From: Porogramme epimiltina
Lineage: Eukaryota; Basidiomycota; Agaricomycetes; Polyporales; Polyporaceae
DNA length: 64,000 bases
Direction of reading: 5' to 3'
Assembly: GCA_900155495.1 (NCBI GenBank)
Contig: FTLJ01000161.1
Location: 36,965-100,964 of the forward strand
Shown here: in pieces, positions 40,865 to 51,200 of the stretch
Numbering within the stretch: the stretch's first letter is position 1
How the letters are laid out: each line of letters begins with the position of its first letter
Position numbers and translations under genes: made by a program
The notes under the pieces: generated by a model
Told to the model about the DNA's origin: nothing
Databases searched by the model: none
The model's input: only the letters and a program-made list of their open reading frames with translations

Positions 40865-41395
40865 TACGGCTACTGCTACCACCCCGCCACTCGCCGCCAA
40901 CTCAATCATCCCAGCCTGCTGAGTCCTGTCGTCGTAGGCGTCACCAAGAGTATACAACAGAATCTGAGAATGAGATACGGATAAGAGAGGGAAGGATCCG
41001 AGACCAAGCACACGACTTGAATATGTACGGAAGGGTAATGGGAGCACCAAGAAGGGTCGTAGGCCCAACAAACCCGGCGGAGGCGGCAGGTGGAGCGGGG
41101 TCCTGGGAGAGGAAAACTGCCAAGAGAGATATGGAGAGTAGGAAAGAGACAAAAATATGGCGGGCGGAGGAAGTAGGGAGAGAGGACGAAGGGATTCTGG
41201 CCGAAAAATATCCAAACGGCGCGGGAGAAAGTCGTACGCGAGAGCGGCGGTCTGCCGCAATTAGCCCGATGAATTCGTAGAGGGTGGGAGATGCCACGAG
41301 AGACGGGATGGGTACTGCGAGAGTCCTGGTCCGTGAGATTGTCCCTTCTGAACATTTACGACGATGAATGAGCGCGATCGTAGGGACGCCTGCGA

Positions 41396-42914
41396 TCAGA
41401 AACGACCCGGGGGAGCAGCGCCAGCTGGGGGCGCTGGGCGCGCACCGGGCGGGTAGGGGTTCGGAGGCATCCCAGGGCGGGCTCCGGGGCCCGGGGGACC
41501 CCCAGGGCCGGGCGGGAACCCGCGCCCTGCGGGTGGGGCAACGAAGCCCCCCGGTGGCATTGGGCCGCCGTATCCTGGGCCAGGAGGACCACCTCGTCCG
41601 TGGGGTGGCATGCCTTGGGGCGGCATACCCTGCGGCGGGGGCATACCTTGAGGTGGCATACCCTGAGGTGACATACCCTGCGGCGGCATACCCTGAGGCG
41701 GCATGCCCTGGGGCATGCCCATCGGGGAGCCGCGGGGACCAGGGCCGGGGGGACCACCCATATGTGGCGGTCCAGGGGGTCCGCCCATGTGTGGAGGACC
41801 TGGAGGCCCACCCATATGAGGTCCGCCGGGGCCAGGAGGTCCTCCCATAAGCGGGGGTCCCGGGGGAGGTCCGCCGCGCATGGGACCGCCGGGTGCGCCT
41901 GGAGCTGTGTTGGAGCGTTGGGGCGGCGGGGCACCGCCGACGCCGGGGTCGCGCAGAGCGACTGGGGTCGGGCCAGGGCGGGCGTTCGGGGGAGGTGCCG
42001 AGGCAGGAGCGCCGGGTGGAGGTGGGTTCTTCTCTGCAGCCTTGATAATTTCGTCGCTGAGAGCCGAGACGTAAAGGTGAGACAGCAGGCGCTGCGCGAG
42101 AATGACTGGAAGCCTTACTCGAGCAGGTTCAATGCTGCGCAGAGAACTACCCATTCGACGCAATCCTCGTTTCCCTCTCCAAGTGTCTGCCACACCGCCT
42201 TTTCCTCTGCCGTCTTTCCAGTGATGCTGATCCTCGTGCCGCCCCCGTTGGGCCCAGGCGGGTTCTTTTGGATCTTGCCGAACTCAATTCGCTTGGGCGG
42301 GATGTTATGCCCGGCGTAGGCGAAGTAAAACATGCTCCAAAACTGGGCGTTCGGATTGGGTTTGGATATCTGGAAGAGTGGGAGGTCGCCAGAGTCTGGC
42401 GATGGCAGAGCCAGTTTATAGATCGGAGAGAGAACGCCGGTATTCGTGATCGTCCATTTCAGGTTGCGCGACGCCTCGCAGCGAACAACCTTGGAGGAAG
42501 AGGAGGAAGCGTGGCCCGGGTCTGAAGCGGTGGACTTTCCGTTACTAGCGTTCGGTCGAGGAGGGAAGAGCTTCGCAACGCAAAGGTCGCCTTGCGGGGA
42601 AGGCGTCAAGAGGTAGTTCTCTGCATTCTAATCGGAGAGATGAGAAACTGGTGAGAAAGCGGTGGGGGTGTTTCGCGTACGAAGCTGGTATGCAAATACG
42701 AGTAGAGGATATTGCTCGGCTGGCCTGTGGACGCGGAGTGAGATCGCGCAGTACGCCACCAGATAAGACGCACCGTGCGGGGTAACTATAAGAGTAGGGA
42801 GATGGTTTGGAATGGGCGGATGGTTCGGGGAGGTATATACGGTGTATATCGCTGTAGACGGGGGTGAGCGGGCGGGGTGGGATGGGGAGGAGTGGGGGAC
42901 GACTGACCGGCCAT
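41396..42914 (-). CDS. Unrecognised protein with a folded N-terminal domain and a Gly/Pro/Met repeat tail
   Basis: I do not recognise this family. The ATG at 42914 yields MAG, and the first intron (from 42907) joins this to QPSNILYSYLHTSF. After another intron come NAENYLLTPSPQGDLCVAKL and FPPRPN. The next part looks folded and beta-rich: SRNLKWTITNTGVLSPIYKL, FWSMFYFAYAGHNIPPKRIE and CVEWVVLCAALNLLDDEIIK (across an intron). It then becomes disordered, with PPGP/HMGG and MPPQG repeats (about 41600-41880), and ends APPGRF. The N-terminal block of about 180 residues may be a PH-like or adaptor fold; that is a guess. Pro-rich tails of this kind often bind SH3 or WW domains. It is divergent from the PP2A B56 gene. 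Confidence 0.75.
41600..41880 (-). repeat. Protein-coding tandem repeats, MPPQG and GGPPGPPHM types
   Basis: On the minus strand two short-period repeats follow one another: GPPHMGGPP units at about 41755-41870 and MPPQG units at about 41610-41720. Unit copies differ at some third codon positions, so the array is not freshly expanded. Confidence 0.8.
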
Positions 42915-43207
42915 GCAGACTGTCGAGAAGGCGGTAGGGAGGTGGGGGAAAGGAGAGAAGACGGTCGCGAGCAGACCAGGGTCCCCGACTGGGATCCGGC
43001 TGTCACGCCCGCCCGCGTCGCAGCGCGTGATCTCCGTCGCGTCACGTAAGGTCACGGTGACCGTCACCACAGGTTCGCTGCTCATCGATCCTGGCAGTGG
43101 AGGCCGCCCCAAACACCTTCCCAGCACCCATCCGCTCCCTCTCTTCTCCACCGCCACGCTCGTCGACCGTCACACGCATACCGTCGTCGACGCAGCCACT
43201 GCCCACC
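42915..43207. promoter_or_regulatory. Divergent promoter region, Gly/Pro protein / PP2A B56
   Basis: 293 bp separate the two start codons, with no other gene. The ATG at 43208 is preceded by CCACC, a good translation context. Confidence 0.5.
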
Positions 43208-45441
43208 ATGAAGGGTTTCAAGATGAAGGTCAGCCAGGTCCGTGCTTTTGGTTATCACCCGCCCGCTCATCCTCAACTTTCGCTTCTCTCAGCTTGGTAG
43301 AAAGAACTCTACCGATTCTACCTCGTCCAAGAGTAAGGATCCCAAGGCGGCGGCGGCTGCAGCAGCAGCTGCTGCTGCTCCACCGCCCCCTCCACCAAAT
43401 TCCGCCAAACCGCTACCCCCCACACAAGTTCCGGGGACCCACTTGTCTAACGCAAGTAACCATGCACTGCCGGCCTCCAATGGATCATCCGCATCCGCTG
43501 CTGCTGGCCGTGTTGGTGCTACCGGCGCCGCCGGAGATCGTAGATATACTGCCCCTGCTGGTGCTGCGCCTCCCATTGTCGTCGTTAGCCCCGATGCATC
43601 AAACGAAGACAGGTTGGGTGGTGACAATGGTACCGGACCCCTTACCCCACCCCGCGCCGTGTCTCTTGCGAATCGCGGTCTTCGTCCGGCCCCCAAGGAC
43701 ACCATTCCTATAACTGGCAAGCCACCACGGAAGCAGCGGAGCAGTCGTTTTGTTGTAAACGAGCGGGTCGAGATTGAGAGGCTGCCGCCGTTCAACGGTC
43801 CGTCCCTTTTGCATTGGTCCCAATCCTACTTCTATATCTTTGTTGTTCAGAAACCCCGGTTACCGAGCGCCCCCAGCTTTTTATCAAAAAGCTTCACCAA
43901 TGCGCTGTTGTCTTCGACTTCAACGACGCCAACGCCGAACTGAAGGGAAAGCAGATCAAGACTCAGACACTGCACGAGATGCTGGAATACATCACGACCC
44001 AGCGGGGTGTGATCACGGAGAATATATACCCCGAGGTGGTCAAAATGGTACGCAGAATCAACCTTTTCCACCGGATTCAATTATCAATGTTCTCCAGTTT
44101 GGCACCAATCTCTTCCGTTCTATACCCCCTCCTGTTAACCCTACTGGCGATGCGTTTGACCCCGAGGAAGACGAACCCGTGCTTGAACTTGCCTGGCCTC
44201 ACCTCAAGATCGTTTACGAATTCTTCCTGCGTTTCGTGGAGAGCCCAGACTTCAACACGAATCTCGCCAAACGATACATCGACCAGACTTTTGTCCTCAA
44301 CTTGCTCGAGCTGTTTGACTCGGAAGACCCTCGCGAGCGAGACTTCCTGAAGACCACCCTTCACCGGATATATGGGAAGTTCCTCAACCTCCGTGCGCCA
44401 ATCCGACGGAGCATCAACAACGTGTTCTTCCACTTCATCTACGAGACGGAGCGCCATAATGGCATCGCCGAGTTGCTGGAAATCCTCGGATCCATCATCA
44501 ATGGCTTTGCACTTCCCCTCAAGGAAGAACACAAGACCTTCCTCATGCGCGTCCTCATTCCTCTGCACAAGGTCAAGAGTTTGTCGATGTATCATCCGCA
44601 GCTGGCATACTGTGTCGTGCAATTTTTGGAGAAGGATGCAACTCTCGCCGAGGATGTCGTGATGGGTCTTCTCAAGTACTGGCCTAAGGTGAACTCGCCC
44701 AAAGAAGTCATGTTCCTTAGCGAAATGGAGGAGGTCCTCGATGTCATCGACCCCGCAGAATTCCAGAAAATCCAGGAACCCTTGTTCCAGCAACTCGCAC
44801 GCTGCATCAACAGCCAGCACTTCCAAGTCGCTGAACGGGCACTGATGTACTGGAACAACGAATACATCGTCAACTTGATGAGCGACAACCTCTCTGTCAT
44901 CCTCCCCATTGTCTTCCCCGCCTTGTACACAAACTCAAGATCACACTGGAACAGGTGAGCCTCCCCGACCCGCAGCAGATGATGGTTCGCTGAGTCGGCG
45001 GTCTGTAGGACAATACATGCGCTCGTGTACAACGCCCTCAAGCTGTTCATGGAGATCAACCCCGACTTGTTCGACGAAGTCATGCAACATTACAAGCAGC
45101 GCAAACTTGAGTAAGTCTTATCAATCGAAGCTATACAATACGCTTATACGGCATACAGCGAGCGGCAACATGCGCTTTCACGATACGAGGAGTGGCAGAA
45201 ACTGCGGGAAAAAGCCCTTCAGAACTGTGATGGTCATCTGCCAGCGGGATATGTGGATGTGGAGCCAACACCCCCACCCCCGCCCGTGGAGGACCTCGAC
45301 ATCATGGACCTGTCCATTGATCTGAACGCAGTTTCGATCGATGCCGAGGGCCCGCTCAACGAGCTGGACGAGTCAGGGATCGAGCGCGTGCCGATGGCGG
45401 ACCCGGGGATGGATGTGCGTACAGTTGCCCTTGGAGAATGA
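43208..45441 (+). CDS. PP2A regulatory subunit B56 (Rts1 homologue)
   Basis: Targeting subunit of protein phosphatase 2A; B56/Rts1 directs the enzyme to centromeres, septins and growth control. The ATG at 43208 gives MKGFKMK. The first intron joins this to [15 protein letters not shown], followed by a run of 11 Ala and 6 Pro in a disordered N-terminus. The HEAT-like B56 core starts at [20 protein letters not shown] and includes [40 protein letters not shown] and [14 protein letters not shown]. The exon reading [20 protein letters not shown] closes the core. The tail is acidic and ends VRTVALGE. B56 identity is certain. Confidence 0.96.
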
Positions 45442-46258
45442 GCGTGATCCGAGGATTGCGTTTATTGACATAAGATTCCTCCGTCCCCCGCTACGCTCGA
45501 GTACCTCTAGGCCCCATTCCCCGAGGTTGGTGCGGAGCACCCATCCCCAGGCGGGTTGCACTCTCGGCGGAAGAGTGCATTACCTGGTACGCAACTGCAT
45601 CACGCCCCTTATGCGAGCGATAGATAGACACAGCTCATATACCCTTCGCTTTCACTCTTCCTAGTCGACCCTACCGTATTGCGAGACCTACAAGCGCACA
45701 AGAGCCTGGACGATACTGTCGCACCACGCGGCCATGCTGCGGCGGACGGGCCTTGAATTTTTTTTTCATTCTGCGAGCTACCACCCACATCTGTGTCTTA
45801 ATTCCAATAGGGCAGCAGTGCTTGTTCCTGTCACGCCGGACGTTGTTCTCCACCCTCCACCCTCATTGTCCATCCATTAGTGTCTTACCGCCCGCCACGC
45901 ACGCACGCATATACAATTTCACGTACGCCTGACCATTCAACTGCTGTCCTTGTCCCGCGTCGCTTTCGCCCGCGTGATAACGCCCCCGTACGCTGGCCAT
46001 CGTGTCCTGCATCCCCTGTCCTCCCTCGTCCGGCTCCGGAACTTACCCCATGTCTGTCAGGAATCGTCTAGTCGTCCAGCTCTCTGTGCCTTTGATATCG
46101 TACATGTTGCCTTTCGTAGTTTATCCTCTCCCTTTGTCTATATGTACGTGCTAAAGCACTCACATGCGACACCCACACGTCTGAAAATACGAAATCCACC
46201 ACGAGCGCCAATGTTCTCCGCGTGACAACATATGTGACTGACACATCACGTCGCGGAT

Positions 46259-46270
46259 GTCACATGTGAC
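46259..46270. promoter_or_regulatory. 12-bp palindrome with E-box core upstream of PRI2
   Basis: GTCACATGTGAC is a perfect inverted repeat centred on CATATG-like CACATGTG, a typical bHLH half-site arrangement. It sits 122 bp before the primase ATG. The binding protein is unknown. Confidence 0.4.
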
Positions 46271-46273
46271 TGT

Positions 46274-46299
46274 ACGCGTCCAATCTTCCCCAGACGCGT
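46274..46299. promoter_or_regulatory. Pair of MluI cell-cycle boxes upstream of PRI2
   Basis: Perfect ACGCGT at 46274-46279 and 46294-46299, 93 and 113 bp before the ATG. In yeasts this box is bound by MBF and drives G1/S expression of DNA-replication genes, primase included. Confidence 0.65.
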
Positions 46300-46391
46300 C
46301 GAAGCGGGGCAGTGGCGTCTTGTTCACTCACCTCCACCCCCGACGTATCTCATTATCTGCCTTTCCATCTTTACTACCCCTTGTAAACGCC

Positions 46392-48177
46392 ATGCAAACA
46401 CGCTCGGAGAGACGGTCTAATTTCAAGGATTTCAAAGGACAAGTCGATCTATATCCTGGCTCCAAGTATCCCCACCAGCTGAACTTGTTAGTATAACGCG
46501 CTCCTCTTACCGAATTGCAGCTAGGCTGACACGTCTCTTACACCATGGAAGCTATGACAAGCCACCGCTAGAGGACATCAGTATCGAGGAGTTCGAGGTG
46601 GCAGCGCTGGACCGCCTTCGTGTGCTCGCAGAGATCGAGTCCTGCTTCGCGCGAAATCGGTCTTTCAAGGAGATGGGGAAGCACATGGCGACAATATGCG
46701 AGAAATATCTTCCACTCAACACTAACGACGCGGAGGGCAAAGGCAAGGATGTCCAGGCCCAGCGCAGGAAAGATCACATCGGGCATTTCGTGCTGAGGCT
46801 CGCGTTCTGCAGGACGTGCGTGCCCCTGTTCTTACTCGGACAGTGTACTCATTTGCTAACGGATACATAGACCGGACTTGCGCCGCCGTTTTGTTAAGGC
46901 TGAGGAGACTCTTTTCAGAATCAGATATGAGGAAACTCAGGGTGCGGGTCGGGAGTCGTTTTTGAACTCGAGAGATTTCAACTGGGTTATGGTGTGTCCC
47001 CTTATAACGTCCTCGTCGAGCTGTTTAACTGAACCGTTGGCAGGCCTCGCCTGAGGAAGTCCAAAACCTTGATCCGTCTTCGAGCAATCCGCCGTCCGGA
47101 CGGTTTTACAAGGTATGTTTACACATCGTAGGCCAAGAGTATCTCACTAACCTTCCTCTAGGTCAAGTGGACCAGGGTTCCAGATCTGGTTGAGAAACGC
47201 AAGGTCATCTTGCAGGGCGGCATGGCTTATGTTCCCGCTGTGGAACAGGCCGGAATTGTGTTTGAGGAGTTCAAGTTGCATTTGGACCAGGCCCTAGAGG
47301 CAACAGCCAAGGCCCTCCCGAGGCTCGATGAGGACACACGGCTCGTGCCTATCCTCGACAACTTGTCGCGCGGCTTCCAGGCAGGCGTATCGTCAGAATG
47401 GTCCGGCGCGGATGGCGCCCCCGACGGTACGCTGACAGCGGAAATGATCGACGAGATGGCGTACAAGCACTTCCCGGCTTGCATGCGCAACCTGCACATG
47501 GCCTTGAGGAAAGACAAGCACTTGAAGCATTTTGGCCGGTTGCAATATGGCCTATTCCTCAAGGTATTGATCATTGTCTCGGGATGTTAGTTCATGCTAA
47601 GTTCGTGTGTAGGTCCTCGGCCTGTCCATAGACGAGGCTATCGCCTTCTGGCGAAAGGCATTCAGCCGCGCCGATATTACAGACGACAAGTTCAACAAGG
47701 AATATAGATATAACATCCGCCATTCATATGGTCTGGAGGGTAAAAGGGCCAACTATGCTGCCAAGAGGTTCGCTTCTCCCACCTTATACTATGAGTGTCC
47801 TGGGTAGCTGAACACCCGAATAATACAGCTGTCAGCAAATTATAATGGGTGGAAGCGGATCATCAGAAGACAACCACGGATGCCCTTACATCCACTTCGC
47901 CCCGGAAAATTTACAGTCAGCCCTCCTAACAATGTATGGCGACCATGGTTTGTCTTCGATGGACATGCCGGAGATCATGTCCCTAGTCAAGGCGAAGCAC
48001 TACCACGTTGCCTGCACACGCGTTTTCGAAATCACGCACGCGCAGCAGGGCGTAAAGAAGAACGAGGGCATCGGCGGAGGCGAGAGCGTGACGCACCCCA
48101 ATCAGTATGCAGCCCGGAGTCGCGAACTAGTGAAGAAGGAGGAGAAGGAGGCAGACGGGGATGTAGTCATGGGCTAA
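46392..48177 (+). CDS. PRI2: DNA primase large subunit (PriL, p58)
   Basis: Non-catalytic iron-sulfur subunit of the primase-DNA polymerase alpha complex, which starts each Okazaki fragment. The start is MQTRSERRSNFKDFKGQVDL. Conserved blocks are EVAALDRLRVLAEIE, HIGHFVLRLAFCR, YKVKWTRVPDLVEKRKVIL, and the C-terminal iron-sulfur domain. The four cluster cysteines are visible: HFPACMRNLH, AAKSCQQII, NHGCPYIHF and HYHVACTRVFEITH. QYGLFLK-VLGLSIDEAIAFWR spans the intron at about 47563-47613. It ends ADGDVVMG. No domain is missing. Seven or so short introns. Confidence 0.96.
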
Positions 48178-48504
48178 GCGGTGTCGTCAGGTACGGAATA
48201 TGGTATGGCCGGGTGCTTCTTACTGCTCTCTCACTTGTTGTCTACTCTCGCTCTGCTCGTGTATTTTGCTCTCTTACTGTATCGCTACCATGTCTTCTGC
48301 TATCCCGTTTGCCGCGAGGTGTCGACCCAAGGGAGTGGATGACCCTAACCCCTCATTGCGCGTATAGCGTTGTCGCGTGACGCCATGCAGCGTGTGGCTC
48401 TGGCGGGCAGATCCACCTTTCACCCCGACTGCCACCCCTCCCGCAGCCCGACTGGCCCCCTTCATCTCCAACCTCACGCACTTCAGTCAGAGGTATTTTC
48501 TACC
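48178..48504. other. Gap between PRI2 and phosphatidylserine synthase
   Basis: No gene seen. It holds the PRI2 3' UTR and the promoter and leader of the next gene. An in-frame ATG at 48370 could extend the next protein, but the added 45 residues show no conservation-like features. Confidence 0.45.
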
Positions 48505-49404
48505 ATGAGCAAGCGACGAAACGATACCGCGCCCGCAAATGGTGCCAAGCAAGCTGAGGACGATTCCAAGAAGGTCGCATTACAGCAGTTCTACGAAACA
48601 GAAGGCCACTTCTCCCTTGTCAGGCAGGTCTACGCTCGCGTTGCTTTCGTGGCTTGCTCATGCTAACGGCTGTTATGTCTCAGAAATTTCCGTTTGGCCG
48701 ACCTCATCACTATTGCCAACGGAATATGCGGGTCCTTCTCCGTGTTCATGTCGGCGAAGTACCTCGTTACCAATGACGAAGACTACCTCTGGTCCGCGCT
48801 CGTGTTCCCGCTTGCCGGGCTATTGTTCGACTTCATGGACGGCACGGTCGCGCGCTGGAGAAATGAGTCAAGTATGTTGGGTCAGGAGTTGGACAGTCTT
48901 GCCGACCTGGTGCGTGTACTCCAGACACGTGAATTCTGTTCATCCTAACACCGCGTTTTACCCCTCTTCCGCCCGTGCATTTCCCTGCCTTCCCGTCTCC
49001 TGTCCGCGCGCGCACAGGTTTCGTTCGGCGTCGCGCCAGCATTACTCGCGTTTGCTGTGGGCTTTCGGACATACCTCGATACGGTCGTCCTCACCGGCTT
49101 TGTATGCTGCGGGCTCGCGCGCCTTGCGCGCTTCAATGCGACCGTCGCGCTCGTCCCTAAGGACGCCAAGGGCAAGTCCAAGTACTTCGAGGGCCTCCCT
49201 ATCCCGTCCTCTCTCGGGCTGGTCGCCGTCCTCTCGTACTGGACGAAGCAGGGCTGGATCGAGGGGAAGCAGGGCATCCCATTCGGCACTATTACGCTGT
49301 GGGGAAAGGCAGGGGGTGACGGAGAGGTGCACACATTCGCGCTTGTGTTCGCGCTGTGGGCGGCGGCGATGGTGAGCAAAACATTGAGGGTGCCGAAGCC
49401 GTAG
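48505..49404 (+). CDS. CHO1: Phosphatidylserine synthase (CDP-diacylglycerol type, Cho1)
   Basis: ER membrane enzyme that makes phosphatidylserine from CDP-diacylglycerol and serine; the fungal type is absent from animals. The ATG at 48505 gives MSKRRNDTAPANGAKQAEDD. After an intron comes NFRLADLITIANGICGSFSV, then the CDP-alcohol phosphotransferase motif D-G-x2-A-R-x8-G-x3-D-x3-D, seen as DGTVARWRNESSMLGQELDS then LAD. An intron follows (about 48910-49018), then VSFGVAPALLAF and GLARLARFNATV. It ends VSKTLRVPKP. All motif residues are present. About 250 residues, normal for fungi. The serine-specific call rests on FEGLPIPSS and overall match rather than the shared motif. Confidence 0.93.
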
Positions 49405-49733
49405 GCGTGGGACGATGGACTTTGGGAGGAGTCGGCGGCGTACGCACAAATGACGATCTGGTTATGGACGTGGATACGTTACGATGGCTTGGATGAGATA
49501 TTCACGACTCACGAGCTTACATGTACCCCCCCTGGATTAATTGCTAGCTCAACCTGGTAAACCACTCAGATGGAAGTATATAATGTGCACAGCCCGAGCG
49601 AGTGTGGTCTTGCGTCATTCGTTCTTTTAGACTTCAATTGTCCGCCCCCGTGGGAATGCTTGTAGGACGCGTCGCGACGCGTGCCATTAGACGCGTCTGA
49701 GTCTTTCTGCTTTGCACGCGTCCTCCACCCACC
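49405..49733. other. Gap between CHO1 and NSE1
   Basis: Holds the CHO1 3' UTR and the NSE1 promoter. The last 70 bp contain four ACGCGT boxes, listed separately. Confidence 0.5.
49667..49721. promoter_or_regulatory. Cluster of four MluI cell-cycle boxes upstream of NSE1
   Basis: Perfect ACGCGT at 49667, 49677, 49691 and 49716, all within 67 bp of the ATG at 49734. The motif is its own reverse complement. By composition about 20 would be expected in the whole window, so four in 55 bp is far above chance. Confidence 0.75.
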
Positions 49734-51074
49734 ATGCCAATCACCTCCAACGACGTCCAGAAGCTCTTTCTGCAAGCAATTCTCTCGCGACGCATACTCT
49801 CCCAGAAACTCGCTGCGAAGATCTGGGAGAAGTGCATAGAGGCTGTCAGAAGTACGCAGCTCAGCCACACTCCTCCCGCGCTCGCCTGCTGAACTGCATT
49901 CGCATGGGAATTTGCTAATCCTTAGCCGCGAACGAGTCTTTAGATATCCAATATCGCGGCGACAGGGCTTCTTGGGACGCTTTCGTCACGAAGATCAACG
50001 ATGCCCTGAATCCCCTGGACCTTGAGTTCGCTCATTTGAATGACGAGATTAGTGGGAAGGAGGTTTATGCTGTGGTGCGTTCTTCTCCGACTGATATAGC
50101 GGAAACAATCAATAGAAGGATGTGCTGCCTCTAGGTCAACCGCAAAGGTGACGAGATTGCTCAGATGGCTACTGAGTATAGTGCGCTCGAGATTGCGTAC
50201 TTTAAGGCCGTGGTGCGTCATATTGAAAGTTGTGCTTGCGGTTCTCTTAACGAAATGTACCCTAGATCGAGCAAATTATGCTAGCACCCAACGAGTCCTT
50301 CTGCGTCTCTTCCTTGGCGGCCTTGCGCGAGGTCGGTTCTTTGAAGACAAGCAGCATGACCAAGTCGCAGGCGGAGGCAACTCTCGGCAGTTTTGTCGCG
50401 AAGGGGTGGTTGGTCAAGAGCAGGTGCGCTCCACCTATCCTCCAAATTTCCTTTCAACTCACGTTGCGCACCTGTCTACAGGAGAGGGCGATATACGCTC
50501 TCCACTCGTACAATATTAGAGCTCCAGACGTACCTGCGTACAACCTACGAGAGCGAGATCATCGAATGCACAATATGCATGGAGGTACGTTCTCGCTCAT
50601 CCTTCCTCAGCCGTACATTCTCAATCTCTCCCCTGCTCCCTCTCCGATTCGAAGCTCGTCACCCGAGGAATGGCGTGCGCGACTCCACAATGCAAAACGC
50701 GCCTGCACAACCACTGTTTCATCAATTATCGCAGGCGGAACCAGGCCTGCCTCACGTGCAAGAAGGACTGGACGGGCGAAGACAAGCTCCGCCCTGTCGG
50801 CGAGGGCGCGTTCAAGGAGGGCCAGGACCAGATGTCGCGCCGTGCGCGGCGCAAGACGAGCGAAGAAGGGGACGACGAAGACGAAGAAGAGGAAGCAGGG
50901 GGCGAGCGCGACTACGATGCGGAAGATGGGCCGTCCCAGTCCCAGCCGGCCCCTTCTCAGACCCAGCCGAACGGGCGAGGCAAGGGGAAGAAGAAGGCGC
51001 GCGAAGAGAGCATGGATGTCGATGATGATGACTCGCCTCCCCCACAACGGCGCAGGTCCTCGAGGCGCGGATGA
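49734..51074 (+). CDS. NSE1: Nse1, RING-like subunit of the Smc5-Smc6 complex
   Basis: Part of the Nse1-Nse3-Nse4 module of Smc5/6, used in recombinational repair and replication-fork stability. The start is MPITSNDVQKLFLQAILSRR. Two winged-helix-like parts follow (ASWDAFVTKINDALNPLDLE; LGSFVAKGWLVKS, then RGRYTLSTRTILELQTYLRT). The variant RING is split by an intron after CTICME and continues LVTRGMACATPQCKTRLHNH, CFINYRRRNQACLTCKKDW, so the C4HC3 metal ligands are there. The tail is acidic then basic with PQRRRSSRRG at the end, and is longer than in yeast. Convergent with the AAA ATPase gene, 126 bp between stops. Confidence 0.93.
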
Positions 51075-51200
51075 AGATCGTCCACGGCTTTCTTTTTTCA
51101 AGCGGGTGTACACCAGTGTTTATTATAGTGTATCTAGTAAGTATATCGAAGCGTATGTTCTCTCTAGTACATGTCCGCGCAGCGCGGTGTCGGATGAGCT

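Larger units (their letters stand above)
39832..41395. other. 1.56-kb gap between convergent genes
   Basis: No gene supported. It should hold the 3' UTRs of citrate synthase (plus) and of the minus-strand gene that stops at 41396. A diverged duplicated segment occurs twice inside it (40068-40122 and 40810-40864). Confidence 0.55.
45442..46391. other. 950-bp gap between B56 and primase large subunit
   Basis: No gene seen. There is a run of nine T at about 45758-45766. The right end carries a 12-bp palindrome GTCACATGTGAC (46259-46270) and two ACGCGT boxes just upstream of the primase start. Confidence 0.5.

Noticed and set aside
40535..41355. Overlapping open frames of 118-210 codons on both strands
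   Set aside because: No family features. The duplicated segment inside does not preserve any frame, and several of these frames start at non-ATG codons.
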